From positions 5,766,001 to 5,830,000 of the forward strand of contig NZ_CP121666.1 of assembly GCF_029714325.1 (NCBI RefSeq): DNA of 64,000 nt. The letters are read 5' to 3'. Source of the DNA: Bradyrhizobium sp. CB1717. Lineage in GTDB: Bacteria; Pseudomonadota; Alphaproteobacteria; Rhizobiales; Xanthobacteraceae. The position numbers were made by a program, and so were the translations under genes. How positions within the stretch are numbered: position 1 is the first letter of the stretch; the number at the start of each line of letters is the position of its first letter. The notes beneath the pieces are model-generated. The model was not told where the DNA came from. It worked only from the letters and a program-made list of their open reading frames with translations, and did no database searches. Below are positions 53,995 to 63,626 of this stretch, piece by piece.

Positions 53995-54387
53995 ATGATC
54001 CGGGAAGGTGGATGCCTCTGCGGCGCGGTTCGGTTCAAGGCGGAGGGCGAGCCGCTCAACGTCCGCATCTGCCATTGCCGCATCTGCCAGAAGGCAATGG
54101 GATCGCCCTATTTTGCCCGCGCGCAATTCGACCAGCGCGCGCTCACCGTCGAGGGCGAGACCGCACGCTATGCGTCGTCCGAGAACATCGACCGCGTGTT
54201 CTGCAAGCGCTGCGGCACGCGGCTGTTCGCCTGGCGCCGCAACGGCACGCTGGCCGGTGTGGCGCTCGCCACCTTCGACGACCGCAACGCCTTTGCGCCG
54301 ACCGAGCACATCTGGGTCTCGGAAAAGCTGGCGTGGCTGAAGCTCGACGACGGCCTGACGCAATATCAGACGACCATCCCGACCTGA
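53995..54387 (+). CDS. GFA/CENP-V family zinc-binding protein
   Basis: A 130-residue zinc protein. Conserved cysteines are in GGCLCGAVRF, CHCRICQKA and FCKRCGTRLF. The founding member was named glutathione-dependent formaldehyde-activating enzyme, but most relatives have no proven activity. It begins 3 bases after the hydrolase stop, so the two are probably co-translated. Confidence 0.9.
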   Translation: MIREGGCLCGAVRFKAEGEPLNVRICHCRICQKAMGSPYFARAQFDQRALTVEGETARYASSENIDRVFCKRCGTRLFAWRRNGTLAGVALATFDDRNAFAPTEHIWVSEKLAWLKLDDGLTQYQTTIPT

Positions 54388-54395
54388 GGTCGCGA

Positions 54396-55295
54396 TTAAC
54401 CTGAAGCGCCAGCCGCTGCGACGCGCCGTCCCGTCGTCGTTGCGATCCAGATCCCGGCGAATACCGCGACGATGCCGGCGGCCAGATTCCAGCGCAGCGG
54501 CTCGTTCAAAAGCCAGGCGCCAACCAGCGACGCGGTGATCGGATTGACGGTCACCGAGATTGCGACCCGCGTGGGTGTCGTGCGCTCCAGCGCAAAGGCC
54601 CAGAGATAGAAAGTCAGCGCCGCGCCGAAGGCACCGAGATAGGCAGCCGCCAGCCATTGCGGCGTGCCGAAGCCTGCGACCGGCGCAAAGCTGCCGCGGA
54701 CATACGAGAGCAGGACCAGGCAGACCGCGCCCGCCGCCATGCTCATGGTCGTGAACGCGATCGGGCCGGAGCGCCGGATCAACGGTTTTGACCAGATGCC
54801 GTACAGCGCCATGCACAGCGCGGCCGCCATCATCAGGAGATCGCCGCGCCAGGCGCCCGACGGCGCCGAGGCGAGGTCGGAGAGCAGCGCGACCGCAACG
54901 CCAGACGTCGCGATCACGACACCGATCGATTTGCGCCAGGTCAGAACTTCGGCGCCGAGCGCGGCTCCGATCACGAGCGACAACAGAGGAAGCGTCGACA
55001 GAGCGAGCGCGCCGCGCGCGGCGGTCGTGAAGATCAGCGACGCGTTGAACAGGATCGGGAACAACGCAAAGAAAAGAATGCCGAGTGCGACGGCGGCGGC
55101 CCAGTCGCCTCGCTCCGGCCAGCGATCACCGCGCAGCAGCGTGAGAGGCAACAGCAGCAGAAAACCGATGCCGAACCGGAACGAGCCGATCGCCAGCGGA
55201 TCGATGTCGCCCACGAGATAGCGCGTCGCGCCGATCGAAGTCCCGCCCAGCGCGCTCGACAGCACCGCGGCCAGAACGCCAAAAATCTCGCCCAC
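54396..55295 (-). CDS. EamA/DMT-family exporter
   Basis: A 299-residue membrane protein with ten hydrophobic segments in two EamA repeats (first near FRFGIGFLLLLPLTL, second near YLWAFALERTTPTRVAI). Drug/metabolite transporters of this kind export small metabolites or amino acids. It is divergent from the LysR gene at 55385, with 89 bases between, which suggests LysR-controlled export. It converges with the GFA gene with only 8 bases between stops. Confidence 0.88.
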   Translation of the reverse strand: MGEIFGVLAAVLSSALGGTSIGATRYLVGDIDPLAIGSFRFGIGFLLLLPLTLLRGDRWPERGDWAAAVALGILFFALFPILFNASLIFTTAARGALALSTLPLLSLVIGAALGAEVLTWRKSIGVVIATSGVAVALLSDLASAPSGAWRGDLLMMAAALCMALYGIWSKPLIRRSGPIAFTTMSMAAGAVCLVLLSYVRGSFAPVAGFGTPQWLAAAYLGAFGAALTFYLWAFALERTTPTRVAISVTVNPITASLVGAWLLNEPLRWNLAAGIVAVFAGIWIATTTGRRVAAAGASG

Positions 55296-55356
55296 GCTTC
55301 CTCCCGGTAATGCTTTGAAAGCAGCATAGGAGGCGCGCCGAAACAGGGAATGGAAT

Positions 55357-55387
55357 TTTCGTCATGCCAGGATAAGCTTTCGTCATG
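55357..55387 (+). promoter_or_regulatory. Direct TTTCGTCATG repeats at the LysR start
   Basis: TTTCGTCATG occurs at 55357-55366 and 55378-55387, exactly 21 bases apart, two helical turns. The second copy includes the LysR start codon. This could be an autoregulatory site that also affects the divergent exporter gene, or chance similarity around the start. Confidence 0.35.
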
Positions 55388-56251
55388 ACCGCGCCTCTGC
55401 TCGATCCCGATCTGCTGAAGGTCTTTCTCGCTGTTGCCGAGCATCGCTCGTTCACGCGCGCAGCCGCGACGCTCAACCGGACCCAATCGGCAGTCAGCGT
55501 GCAGATCAGGCGCCTGGAGGAGCGGCTCGGCGCAAAACTGTTTCAGCGCACCAGGGCCGGCGCCGCGCTGACCGCGGCCGGTCAGGAGCTCCTCGTCTAT
55601 GCGCGGCGGCTGCTCGACCTCAATGCCGAGGCGGTCGATGCGCTCCGCGCGCGCAAGCACGAGGCCGTCGTTCGCCTCGGCGTGATGGACGATTACGGCA
55701 CGATCGTCGTTCCGCCATTGCTGGCGCGCTTTGCCAAAGTCCATCCGGAGATCCGGGTCGAGGTCGAGACCGGACTGACGGCAACGATGCCGGCACGGCT
55801 CGGCGAGGCCTATGACCTCGTGATCGCCATGCATCCGGAAGGACACGGCGATGGCGAGCTGTTGCGGCGCGAGCAGGCGGTCTGGGCCGCCGCGACGTCA
55901 TATTCGGTCCGGCCGCACGACACGCTGGCCGTTGCGCTCTACCCGCCCGGCTGCCTGTTCCGGCAATGGGCCGCGGACGCGCTCGAAGCCGCCGGCCTGC
56001 CCTGGCGCCTTGCCTTTGTCAGCCGCACGCTTACCGCAGTGGAAGCCATCGCGGCGCAGGGCCTTGCGATTACGGTCGTGAAAGCCGGCACCCTGCCGCC
56101 CCGCCTGCATATCCTATCGGACGGCCTGCCGCCGCTGCCGGGAGCGGACATCCGCCTCCACCGCGCACGCAAGCTGCCGCGTCCGGCGGCCCTGCTGGCC
56201 GATCATTTACAGCTTGGGATTTCGCAACCGGCGTCCCATATCCTGCCCTGA
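55385..56251 (+). CDS. LysR-family transcriptional regulator
   Basis: A 288-residue regulator. The HTH reads FLAVAEHRSFTRAAATLNRTQSAVSVQIRRLEE (SFTRAAATLNRTQSAVS is the core). The effector domain is standard (VRLGVMDDYGTIVVPPLL). Divergent from an EamA exporter, which it probably controls. AGGATAAG precedes the start. Confidence 0.9.
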   Translation: MTAPLLDPDLLKVFLAVAEHRSFTRAAATLNRTQSAVSVQIRRLEERLGAKLFQRTRAGAALTAAGQELLVYARRLLDLNAEAVDALRARKHEAVVRLGVMDDYGTIVVPPLLARFAKVHPEIRVEVETGLTATMPARLGEAYDLVIAMHPEGHGDGELLRREQAVWAAATSYSVRPHDTLAVALYPPGCLFRQWAADALEAAGLPWRLAFVSRTLTAVEAIAAQGLAITVVKAGTLPPRLHILSDGLPPLPGADIRLHRARKLPRPAALLADHLQLGISQPASHILP

Positions 56252-56318
56252 AGCGTTGCTGCACGGCCGGTTTGGCTGGACGGCTGCAAGGCCGCGAGCA
56301 AACCGGGATAGACGAGTC

Positions 56319-56999
56319 GTGAACATTTCCCTCTATGACGTATCGGTGTGGGTGCTGCCGCTGGTGCTGGCCATCACCTTCCATGAGGCCGCGCACGCCT
56401 TCGTCGCGCACCGTCTCGGCGACAACACGGCCTGGCAGCTCGGGCGCGTCAGCTTCAATCCGATCAAGCACATCGACCCGTTCGGCACCCTGATCCTGCC
56501 GGCGATGCTGTTGTTTGCGCATTCGCCGTTCCTGTTCGGCTATGCCAAGCCGGTGCCGGTGAATTTCCGCAAGCTCAACAACCCCAGGCTCGACATGGTC
56601 TGGGTGGCGCTGGCCGGGCCCGCGACCAATATCCTGCTGGCGCTCGCAGCAGCCCTCGCCCTTCACGCCCTGCCCTTGGCACCGGCGGCGTCGGCCCAGT
56701 GGATCTTCGACAATCTCAAGAATGCGCTGGTCATCAACGCTATCCTGGCCGTCTTCAACATGATGCCGATCCCGCCGCTCGACGGCGGGCGCGTCGCGGT
56801 CGGGCTGCTGCCCCGTCCCCTGGCTCTGCCGCTGGCCCGACTCGAGCCGTTCGGTATGCTGATCCTGATCGGCCTCTTGATCCTGCTGCCGCTCGCGGGC
56901 TCGCAGTTCGGTCTAAATCTTGATGTTATTTCAGCAATACTGCGAACGTTGACCGGTTATGTGATTCAGGCTGTTCTCTTCCTGACCGGCAATGCGTAG
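56319..56999 (+). CDS. Site-2-protease family (M50) zinc metalloprotease
   Basis: A 226-residue multi-spanning intramembrane protease. The active-site motif HEAAH gives His22, Glu23 and His26, and the third ligand lies in NMMPIPPLDGGR. No PDZ domain is present, so it belongs to the small M50B/FtsH-like group rather than RseP. Substrate unknown. The start is GTG at 56319; upstream in-frame sequence is the end of the LysR gene region. It is directly followed by the next gene with no spacer. Confidence 0.85.
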   Translation: MNISLYDVSVWVLPLVLAITFHEAAHAFVAHRLGDNTAWQLGRVSFNPIKHIDPFGTLILPAMLLFAHSPFLFGYAKPVPVNFRKLNNPRLDMVWVALAGPATNILLALAAALALHALPLAPAASAQWIFDNLKNALVINAILAVFNMMPIPPLDGGRVAVGLLPRPLALPLARLEPFGMLILIGLLILLPLAGSQFGLNLDVISAILRTLTGYVIQAVLFLTGNA

Positions 57000-57485
57000 T
57001 TGAACAGACCACTCCGAACACACGCCGAAGGGCCAGAGGCCGACTTGGTCAAAGCTGCCGATATGCTGATCGCGCGACGCGCGGATACCCGTGCCCGCGC
57101 CGATTTCGCCACCTGGAAGATGATGGCCAAGCTCAACGGGGCATCCGCGCTGCCTCCGGAGGCCCAGGAGTTCCTCAGCAGCTACAAGAACCTGCTGGCG
57201 CAGATGAGCGAGGGCGAAGCCACCGAGGCCACCATCACCGCGATCTACAAGGCCTATTATGCCGAGATGGGTGGCGGGGGAACTCCGCCCGATGTCCGCC
57301 CCCGCCAGGCCGAGCCGGCAGCGGACAATGTTACCGCTTTCCGGCGGCCCGCACCGAAGCCGAAGACGACCAGCTTTTTCGGGGCTGGCACGGCCGCTGG
57401 AACCCAGAAACGGCCGTTGCCGGTGGCGCTGATCTTCGCCTGCCTGGTGGTGGTCTATGTCGGGATCCGGTTTTACTGGCGCTGA
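57000..57485 (+). CDS. Uncharacterised protein with C-terminal membrane anchor
   Basis: A 161-residue protein that I do not assign to a named family. The N-terminal ~85 residues are helical and charged, the middle is Pro/Ala-rich, and a single hydrophobic helix (PLPVALIFACLVVVYVGIRF) ends the protein, so it is tail-anchored. The TTG start abuts the stop of the M50 gene (TAGTTG), suggesting reinitiation; no clear ribosome-binding site is seen. Its 3' end overlaps the convergent tonB gene by 13 bases. Confidence 0.65.
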   Translation: MNRPLRTHAEGPEADLVKAADMLIARRADTRARADFATWKMMAKLNGASALPPEAQEFLSSYKNLLAQMSEGEATEATITAIYKAYYAEMGGGGTPPDVRPRQAEPAADNVTAFRRPAPKPKTTSFFGAGTAAGTQKRPLPVALIFACLVVVYVGIRFYWR

Positions 57486-58321
57486 GCCGACTTCTTCTTT
57501 TTCTTCTCGTCCGCCGGCTTGAACACGATGTCGACGGTGCGTTCGATCCGATCCTCGGTCAGCGCGGCCGGCGGCTGCGGGAACGGGTCGGACTTGCGGA
57601 CCATGGCGATCGCGGCGGCATCATAGGCCTTGTCGCCTGATGACGTCACGATATCGACCGACAGCACGTTGCCCATCCGGTTGAGCGCAAAGCTCACCTT
57701 GGCCGTTTCGTTATTGGGGTCCTTGCCTTCCGGATTGACCTTGTGCGCCGAAAGATGCGCGCTGATCTTGCGGTTCCAGTCAGCGGTCACCTTCAGGATG
57801 TCCTTGCCGATACCCATCACCGGCGCCATTGCCTTCTCGGCCTCGCGGGTTGCGTCCTCGAAGGTCTGCCGCTCCATCGCAATCGACTTCTGCGCGGCTT
57901 CCATGGCCGGCGTTTCGACGGCGGCGATCTTGGGATCGTCGTCCTGCTCCTTCTTCGGCTTGTTCTCGGTGACGAGCCGATCGGCCTCCTCGACCTGTTG
58001 CGGCCGGTCCTGGGGAAGATCCGTCTCCTTGACCTCGGCCTTCTGCTCGGGCATCTCCGGCCGCTCTTCCTGCTCTTCGGAATCCTGGGGCCCGGGTGCC
58101 CTGTCCGACTCCTGAACCGGCGGCGACGTCATCTCGACCGCGAACTCCGCGCCCGCGGCGCCCAGCCCTTCGTCACCGTCGTCGGCCTTCAGATTTGCGA
58201 GCGCGAGCGCAGCGCCACCCACATGGAGGGCGACCGCCGCGACGGCAGCCAGCGTCCAAAGGGCGACAGGCAAAATCCAGAGCCTTCGGAACGATCTGGG
58301 TTCGAGCTCGGCGTCAGACAT
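57473..58321 (-). CDS. tonB: TonB-family energy transducer
   Basis: A 282-residue inner-membrane protein spanning the periplasm. One N-terminal membrane helix (~15-42) is followed by an unusually acidic Glu-rich linker rather than the usual Pro-Lys repeats. The C-terminal TonB domain (~195-275) has NRKISAHLSAHK and the late VSFALNRMGNVLS and RIERTVDIVF. It couples the proton motive force to outer-membrane receptors. Last gene of the iron operon, 9 bases after exbD. Confidence 0.88.
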   Translation of the reverse strand: MSDAELEPRSFRRLWILPVALWTLAAVAAVALHVGGAALALANLKADDGDEGLGAAGAEFAVEMTSPPVQESDRAPGPQDSEEQEERPEMPEQKAEVKETDLPQDRPQQVEEADRLVTENKPKKEQDDDPKIAAVETPAMEAAQKSIAMERQTFEDATREAEKAMAPVMGIGKDILKVTADWNRKISAHLSAHKVNPEGKDPNNETAKVSFALNRMGNVLSVDIVTSSGDKAYDAAAIAMVRKSDPFPQPPAALTEDRIERTVDIVFKPADEKKKKKSAQRQ

Positions 58322-58330
58322 GACTGACCT

Positions 58331-58795
58331 CTAAGGCTGCGCAGGGCCCGCGGCAGGCGTTCCCGCCGCCGTGGGAGGCCCCTCGAGTGCAACCAGCTTC
58401 ACCCGTGTGTAGCCGCCGGAGCGCAACAGCTCCATGACCCCCATCAGCTCGCCATAAGGCACCGAGCGATCGGCGCGCAGGAAGAGGTACTTGTCCTTGC
58501 TCATGTCGGACATCGAGTCGAGGGTCATGGTCAGCTCGGCGCGGTGGACGGTCTCCTCGCCTATGGCGATCGTCAGATCGCGTCTGATGCTGAGATAGGT
58601 CGGCTTGTCCGGCTTCTTCTGCGGCACAGCGCTCGAGGTCGGCAGGTCGATCGGCAGATCGACCGTTGAGAGCGGCGCTGCGACCATGAAGATGATCAGC
58701 AGCACCAGAATGACGTCGATGAAAGGCGTGACGTTGATTTCATGCGTTTCCGAGAAATCGTCGTCGTCATCATTGTCTGCGAGCGAGACGGCCAT
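58331..58795 (-). CDS. exbD: ExbD biopolymer transport protein
   Basis: A 154-residue protein with one N-terminal helix (EINVTPFIDVILVLLIIFMVAAP), in which the essential aspartate is the D of FIDV. The periplasmic part follows (LPTSSAVPQKKPDKPTYLS...). With ExbB it forms the proton-driven motor for TonB. Three bases separate it from the exbB stop. A Tol-type TolR is an alternative, but the operon has no Tol genes. Confidence 0.92.
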   Translation of the reverse strand: MAVSLADNDDDDDFSETHEINVTPFIDVILVLLIIFMVAAPLSTVDLPIDLPTSSAVPQKKPDKPTYLSIRRDLTIAIGEETVHRAELTMTLDSMSDMSKDKYLFLRADRSVPYGELMGVMELLRSGGYTRVKLVALEGPPTAAGTPAAGPAQP

Positions 58796-58798
58796 GGT

Positions 58799-59779
58799 TC
58801 ACTCCGCTGCGCGCGAATGCACGCTGCCGTGGCTGCGGTCGAGATCGCGCGAGAGCAGCCGGGCCGCCGCGCCCGAGGCACGGCTGACCAGCTCGAGATA
58901 ACTCTTCGTCACGCGCGAGAAGTGATTGTAGATGATGACGGCGGGAATGGCGGCGACGAGGCCGATCGCGGTGGCGAGCAGCGCCTCGGCGATGCCGGGG
59001 GCGACCACGGCGAGGTTCGTGGTCTGCGACTTCGAGATGCCGATGAAGCTGTTCATGATGCCCCAGACCGTCCCGAACAGGCCGACGAAGGGCGACGTGG
59101 AGCCGATGGTGGCGAGCACGCCCATGCCGATGCGGATGCGCCGCGCCTCCGCGCGCACGATCTCCTGGAAGCTGGAGGCTGCACGCTCCTTGATGCCGGC
59201 ATCGCTGGACAGGCCGGCCGACATCCGCGCCTCACGCAGCGCCGCCGCCAGGAACGACGGCAGGATGCCCTCCTTGGCGCCGAGCGCCATCTGCGCTTCG
59301 GCGAGCGAGCGTGCCTCCGCGACCTTCTTCAGCGCCGAACGCAGCTTGGCCGAGGCGACCGACAGCTCGATCGACTTCGCGATCAGGACCGTCCAGGTCA
59401 TCAGCGATGCAAAGGCGAGCCCGATCATCACCGCCTTCACGATGACGTCCGCCGACATGAACATCACCCAGGGCGACAATTCCTTCATGGCCGGCGCAGT
59501 GGATACAGCCTCGGACTTCGCAGCCGCCGGTGCGGCGGCCATGGGAGCCGCGGCAGCCGAGGGAGCTGCAGGCGCCGCCGCCACGGGGGCGGTCACGGGC
59601 GCAGCCGCAGGCGCCGATGGCGCTGCCGCCGGAGCGGGCGCAGCCGGCTGAGCCTTCGACTGGGCCGGCGCCGGCGCGGCCGGCTGGGTTTGTGTCTGGG
59701 CGGAAACAGGCGATGCGAGCCAGGCGGCCGCCAGAAGGACGGCTGCGGCAAGGCTGGCTTGGAAGGTTGTGGTCTTCAT
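58799..59779 (-). CDS. exbB: ExbB motor protein with signal and Ala/Pro-rich leader
   Basis: A 326-residue protein. A signal-like N terminus ([19 protein letters not shown]) leads into an ~80-residue Ala/Pro-rich periplasmic stretch. Then come three transmembrane helices with the MotA/TolQ/ExbB pattern ([38 protein letters not shown]). The long leader is typical of the TonB-system ExbB subgroup. Its start overlaps the stop of the PiuC gene (ATGA). Confidence 0.92.
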   Translation of the reverse strand: MKTTTFQASLAAAVLLAAAWLASPVSAQTQTQPAAPAPAQSKAQPAAPAPAAAPSAPAAAPVTAPVAAAPAAPSAAAAPMAAAPAAAKSEAVSTAPAMKELSPWVMFMSADVIVKAVMIGLAFASLMTWTVLIAKSIELSVASAKLRSALKKVAEARSLAEAQMALGAKEGILPSFLAAALREARMSAGLSSDAGIKERAASSFQEIVRAEARRIRIGMGVLATIGSTSPFVGLFGTVWGIMNSFIGISKSQTTNLAVVAPGIAEALLATAIGLVAAIPAVIIYNHFSRVTKSYLELVSRASGAAARLLSRDLDRSHGSVHSRAAE

Positions 59780-60465
59780 ACTTCGGCCCAGTAGCGAATG
59801 AGGTTGTGATAGATACCCGTCAATTTGACCGTTTCGGGATCGTCACGCCCGAGCCGTTCCACCAGCGCCTGTATCGCGGTGTCGAGGTCAAAGATCATGC
59901 TCCGGGCTTGATCGTCCCGTATCATGCTCTGAAGCCAGAAGAAAGACGCAACCCGCGTTCCCCTCGTCACCGGCGTGACGAGGTGGAGGCTGGTCGAGGG
60001 ATAGAGCACGCAGTCGCCGGCTGGCAACTTGACTTCGTGCGAACCGTAGGTGTCCTCGATCACAAGTTCGCCACCGTCGTATTCCTCCGGTTCGGCGAGG
60101 AACAGCGTCACCGACAGGTCTGTGCGGATGCGAAGGCCGGTCAGACGGTCGCCGCGGATCGCATTGTCGACATGCAGGCCGAAATGGTGGCCGCTGTCGG
60201 CCGCATAGCGGTTGAACAGCGGCGGGAAGATCTGGAGCGGGATCGCCGCCGCGATGAAGCGCGGGTTCGACGTCAGCGCCGAGATGATGCGGTTGCCGAG
60301 CTTGCGCGCGACCTCGCTGTCCGGCGGCAATTGCTCGTTGCGCTTGACCATGGCCGACTGCGCCCCCGCGGTCGAGCGGCCGTCTTCCCACGCGCTGGCG
60401 TCCATGATGCGGCGGAAATCCGCCACATCATCTTTGCTCAGGATGCCAGGCAGGCACGTCAACAT
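59776..60465 (-). CDS. piuC: Fe(II)/2-oxoglutarate PKHD-type hydroxylase, PiuC-like
   Basis: A 229-residue dioxygenase. The iron ligands are His98 and Asp100 (HFGLHVD) and His161 (STSLHLVTP), with Arg171 for 2-oxoglutarate ([10 protein letters not shown]). PiuC proteins are encoded next to siderophore receptors and are iron-regulated; their substrate is not established. The true start is the ATG 2 bases after the receptor stop; the open frame further upstream is receptor sequence in another frame. Confidence 0.93.
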   Translation of the reverse strand: MLTCLPGILSKDDVADFRRIMDASAWEDGRSTAGAQSAMVKRNEQLPPDSEVARKLGNRIISALTSNPRFIAAAIPLQIFPPLFNRYAADSGHHFGLHVDNAIRGDRLTGLRIRTDLSVTLFLAEPEEYDGGELVIEDTYGSHEVKLPAGDCVLYPSTSLHLVTPVTRGTRVASFFWLQSMIRDDQARSMIFDLDTAIQALVERLGRDDPETVKLTGIYHNLIRYWAEV

Positions 60466-60467
60466 GA

Positions 60468-62891
60468 TCAGAACTTCGCCGTCGTCACGAGGTAGAAGGC
60501 CCGACCCGGTGCGACCGCCACGAACGGTACGTTGCTGCGATAGAACGAGTCGTAATAGAGCTTGTTGGTCAGGTTCTGCGCGTAGAACTTCATGGTCCAG
60601 TTCTGGTCGATCTTCTTTTCGACGAACGCATCGAAACGCCAATAGCTCGGCAGCTCGTTGGTATTGGCCGCGAAGGTGCCGCCATAGACCTTGGAGCGAT
60701 AGACCGCCTGGCCGCCGAGCTCCCAGCCGTCGTCGAACTTGTACTTGGTCAGCATGCTGAACGACTGGTGGGCAATGTTGGCAAGCTGCAATCCGAGATT
60801 CGAGGCAACGCCGCTCTGCGTGACCTTCGACTGCATCAGCACCAGACCGCCAAAGATGCTCCAGCGGTCGGTGATCTTGCCCTCCGCCTCGATGTCGATA
60901 CCCTGGATCCTGTAGGCAGCGCCGGAGGTCAGCAGGCCATTGACGGTCTCGCGTGCGTTGTCCTTGGTGGTCTGGAACAGCGCACCGGTCACCAGCAGGT
61001 GGCGATCGGCAAGCTCCCATTTGGTGCCGAGCTCGATCGCCTTGTTGCGCTCGGGCCCGAGCAGGATGGTCGAGTTGGCGGGAACGCCGCCGTAGTCGGT
61101 GCCGGTCGCGTCAAGCTCCGATCCAAACGGATTGGCCGAGGTCGCATAGGCTGCATAGATGCTGCCGATCGACATCGGCTTGTAGACGAGTCCGACGTTG
61201 TAATTGACCAGATCGTTGTTTTGCTTGAGGTAGGCCGAGTTGGTGGACGCGCTCTGGCTGTAGCCGTCGTAGCGAACGCCGCCATTGACGATGATGGTGT
61301 CCTGCCAGTTCGCGGTGTCCATGACGTAGACGCTGCTGGTGTTGACGCCATAGCGCGTCGGGTTTCCAACCAGCGAGGGCGTGCCGAAGCCCGAGAGATA
61401 AGTGTATTGAGGAGAATAGAGATTGACGCCCGAGATGGCACCGGTGCTCGTGAAGGGCGAGCCGGCCAGCTCCGACGAGAGACCTGCGTAGCGGTCGATC
61501 GAGATATCCTCGTTGCTATATTCGACGCCGAACACCGCGGTGTGCTTGACCCCGCCGGTGTCGAGCTTGAACGTGGCCTCGTTCTGGTTGGCCCACACGT
61601 CGACGGCCTGATAGCGGCTCTGCGCGCTCGCCGTCGTGGTCCAGAGCAGCGGATTGCCGCTGACCGTCACCGGATTCTGCGGCAGCGTGCCGATGTAGTT
61701 CAGCACCGAGTGCTCGCCGCGCACCTTGCTGGTCAGGGTGATGGCCTCGTTGACCTTGTACTCGATCGTGCCGGTGCCGAAATCCTGCCGCGCGGTCTGG
61801 AAGTCGCGGTTGAGGAAGCCGTACCAGTTACCACGCGGAATGCCGGCCGACGTCACCGGCACGTTGCCCTGCTTGTAATAAGGCACGCCGAAATCCGGCA
61901 GGCCGCTGAGGTCGGTGTGGACGTAGTTCGTCGTGATCTTGATGTCGTTGGTCGGGGTGTACTTCGTCGAGATGAAGGTGCCCCAGCGATTGTCGGTCAC
62001 GTAGTTGCGCCCGGCGACGTTTGCGTCCTGGAACAGGCCGCCGGTGCGCACCGAGAAGGTCGGGTCGACCACCTGGTTGACGTCGAGCGTGACGCGCTTG
62101 GTCCGGTCGGTGCCGAACTCGGTATCCATGCGCTGGAAGTTGCGGTCGCCGGCCTGCTTGGTGACGATGTTGATGGCGCCGCCGGCGGTGCCGCGGCCGG
62201 CATAGGAGGATGCCGGACCGCGCAGAATCTCGATCTGCTCGGTGAAGAAGTTCTCGCGGATGGAGACCGCGGGATCGCGGATGCCGTCGATGAAGACGTC
62301 GTTGCGCGCGTCGAAGCCGCGGATGAAGAAGCGGTCGCCGAACGCGTTGCCGCCTTCACCCGAGCCGAGCGTCACGCCGGCGGTCGAGCGCCCGATCTCC
62401 TTCAGCGTCGTGGCGTTCTTGTCCTCGAGCACTTCCTTGCTGAGCACCGTGATGGACTTGGGCGTGTTCAGCATCTTCTCGGGAAATTTGCCCGAAGCCT
62501 GGACGTGGTCGACCTTGTAGGGCGCGGCCGGATCGGAATAGGGATTGCGGTCCACTTCACCGGCCGGTGCCGCGGGAGCAGCCTGCTGGGACGCCTGCTG
62601 CCGCTGCGCGGCGCGGCGAAGCGCGTTGCGCGCGCGGATCTGATCAGGTGTCGGCTTCGACGCCGTCGGACGCGGACGCTGCACCGGAGCATCGACCGTC
62701 ACCGGCGGCAGGTTCGACTGCTGCGCCTCCGCGCCGCTCGAGACCGACGCCACCGCGATCAAGCTCGCGACGGCCGAGACCTTCTTGCCGGAAATGCCCG
62801 AAGACTTTTCATCCACCGGATCGAATGCTGCCACCGAACGCAACGATTTCGGTGCGACCACCTGCCCCATTACAACACGCCCCATCTTCAT
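60468..62891 (-). CDS. TonB-dependent siderophore receptor, Fiu/PiuA-like
   Basis: An 807-residue outer-membrane receptor. After a long N-terminal leader (signal ending near SGAEAQQ, ~residue 57) and a Pro/Arg-rich segment comes the plug domain ([36 protein letters not shown]), then the 22-strand barrel ending in TTAKF. The pairing with PiuC matches the Fiu/PiuA group, which takes up monomeric catecholates or iron complexes. First gene of the iron operon; upstream are three Irr-type half-sites. Confidence 0.93.
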   Translation of the reverse strand: MKMGRVVMGQVVAPKSLRSVAAFDPVDEKSSGISGKKVSAVASLIAVASVSSGAEAQQSNLPPVTVDAPVQRPRPTASKPTPDQIRARNALRRAAQRQQASQQAAPAAPAGEVDRNPYSDPAAPYKVDHVQASGKFPEKMLNTPKSITVLSKEVLEDKNATTLKEIGRSTAGVTLGSGEGGNAFGDRFFIRGFDARNDVFIDGIRDPAVSIRENFFTEQIEILRGPASSYAGRGTAGGAINIVTKQAGDRNFQRMDTEFGTDRTKRVTLDVNQVVDPTFSVRTGGLFQDANVAGRNYVTDNRWGTFISTKYTPTNDIKITTNYVHTDLSGLPDFGVPYYKQGNVPVTSAGIPRGNWYGFLNRDFQTARQDFGTGTIEYKVNEAITLTSKVRGEHSVLNYIGTLPQNPVTVSGNPLLWTTTASAQSRYQAVDVWANQNEATFKLDTGGVKHTAVFGVEYSNEDISIDRYAGLSSELAGSPFTSTGAISGVNLYSPQYTYLSGFGTPSLVGNPTRYGVNTSSVYVMDTANWQDTIIVNGGVRYDGYSQSASTNSAYLKQNNDLVNYNVGLVYKPMSIGSIYAAYATSANPFGSELDATGTDYGGVPANSTILLGPERNKAIELGTKWELADRHLLVTGALFQTTKDNARETVNGLLTSGAAYRIQGIDIEAEGKITDRWSIFGGLVLMQSKVTQSGVASNLGLQLANIAHQSFSMLTKYKFDDGWELGGQAVYRSKVYGGTFAANTNELPSYWRFDAFVEKKIDQNWTMKFYAQNLTNKLYYDSFYRSNVPFVAVAPGRAFYLVTTAKF

Positions 62892-62993
62892 GTTCGCTCA
62901 CTCACTTCGACGAGCGATTGGGCTGTTGGTATCGGCGGCAAAATAGTGGGTCAATGCGCGCAAGCCGCGAGAACCCTTGAATAAGTCCAGATC

Positions 62994-63052
62994 AAAACGA
63001 TTCTAAACTGAAGTTTGAAACGGTTCTAAAGTTAGATTGGACTCATTCTAAA
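62994..63052 (-). promoter_or_regulatory. Three tandem Irr/ICE-type half-sites upstream of the receptor
   Basis: TTCTAAA occurs at 63001-63007, 63024-63030 and 63046-63052, spaced 23 and 22 bases. The first two are preceded by a shared AAACG block. TTCTAAA is the conserved half of the iron control element bound by Irr in rhizobia. The set lies 110-160 bases before the receptor start and is strongly AT-rich. It suggests iron-dependent control of the operon. Confidence 0.6.
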
Positions 63053-63097
63053 GCGCGCGCGAAAAATACCGCGAAATCAGCGGTGGCGCTCACAGCA

Positions 63098-63337
63098 TCA
63101 ATCGCTGCTCGGCGGCTTCATCAGCGAGAACAATTCGTCGACGGTCTTCTGCGCGACGGCGCGCACACGATCGGTGCTGTCCATGCCGGCGATGTTGACG
63201 CCATTGACCACGGCCTTGATCTCGTCGCGGAAGTCCGTGAGGAAGCGCAAGGGATCGCGCTGCTCGTTGGCAACGCGCGCAATCAATCCCGTGATCAGAA
63301 TCTGGCACGCGATCAGCTTGCCATTCAGCTCGTCCAT
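63098..63337 (-). CDS. Small uncharacterised protein
   Basis: A 79-residue protein. It begins MDELNGKLIACQILITGLIARVAN (first ~10 residues charged, then a moderately hydrophobic helix) and ends in SLMKPPSSD. No family is recognised. AAGGGGAG lies 8 bases before the ATG at 63337; a further in-frame ATG at 63391 would add a Ser/Pro-rich extension without a clear ribosome-binding site. It is upstream of the iron operon on the same strand, with an ICE-like palindrome 75-90 bases before its start. Confidence 0.65.
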   Translation of the reverse strand: MDELNGKLIACQILITGLIARVANEQRDPLRFLTDFRDEIKAVVNGVNIAGMDSTDRVRAVAQKTVDELFSLMKPPSSD

Positions 63338-63411
63338 CCTGTGCTCCCCTTGTGGCGGCGCCGATATGGACGATGCCGATTCTCCTGACAATCGAAACGC
63401 GGCCGGCGCAA

Positions 63412-63428
63412 TTTAGAACCGTTCTTGC
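63412..63428 (-). promoter_or_regulatory. ICE-like site upstream of the small gene
   Basis: TTTAGAACCGTTCTTGC has AGAA-CCG-TTCT as inverted core and one full TTTAGAA half-site, close to the rhizobial iron control element TTTAGAA-N3-TTCTAAA. It lies in a 387-base gene-free stretch (63338-63724) between the small leftward gene and the rightward RND gene. The rest of that stretch shows only the promoter at 63627. Confidence 0.45.
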
Positions 63429-63626
63429 AAAGCGCGCATCCCACGGCCTGACCAAGATGCTTCGCCAGTTCCGCCGCGCTCGCAACATCCTCCGCGAGCA
63501 TTGCCTCATTTCTACTCGCTGATCGCTCGCGGCAGGAAAATGCAGCACTGCACACCGGCGCGCCAGTGCGTTGCCTAGGCGGTGCAAAGCTTTCCAATTG
63601 TTTAGATTTCTCACCCGATAGTGCTG

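Noticed and set aside
60466..61020. N-terminal extension of the PiuC hydroxylase
   Set aside because: The extra part is out-of-frame receptor sequence; the normal PiuC start lies 2 bases after the receptor stop.
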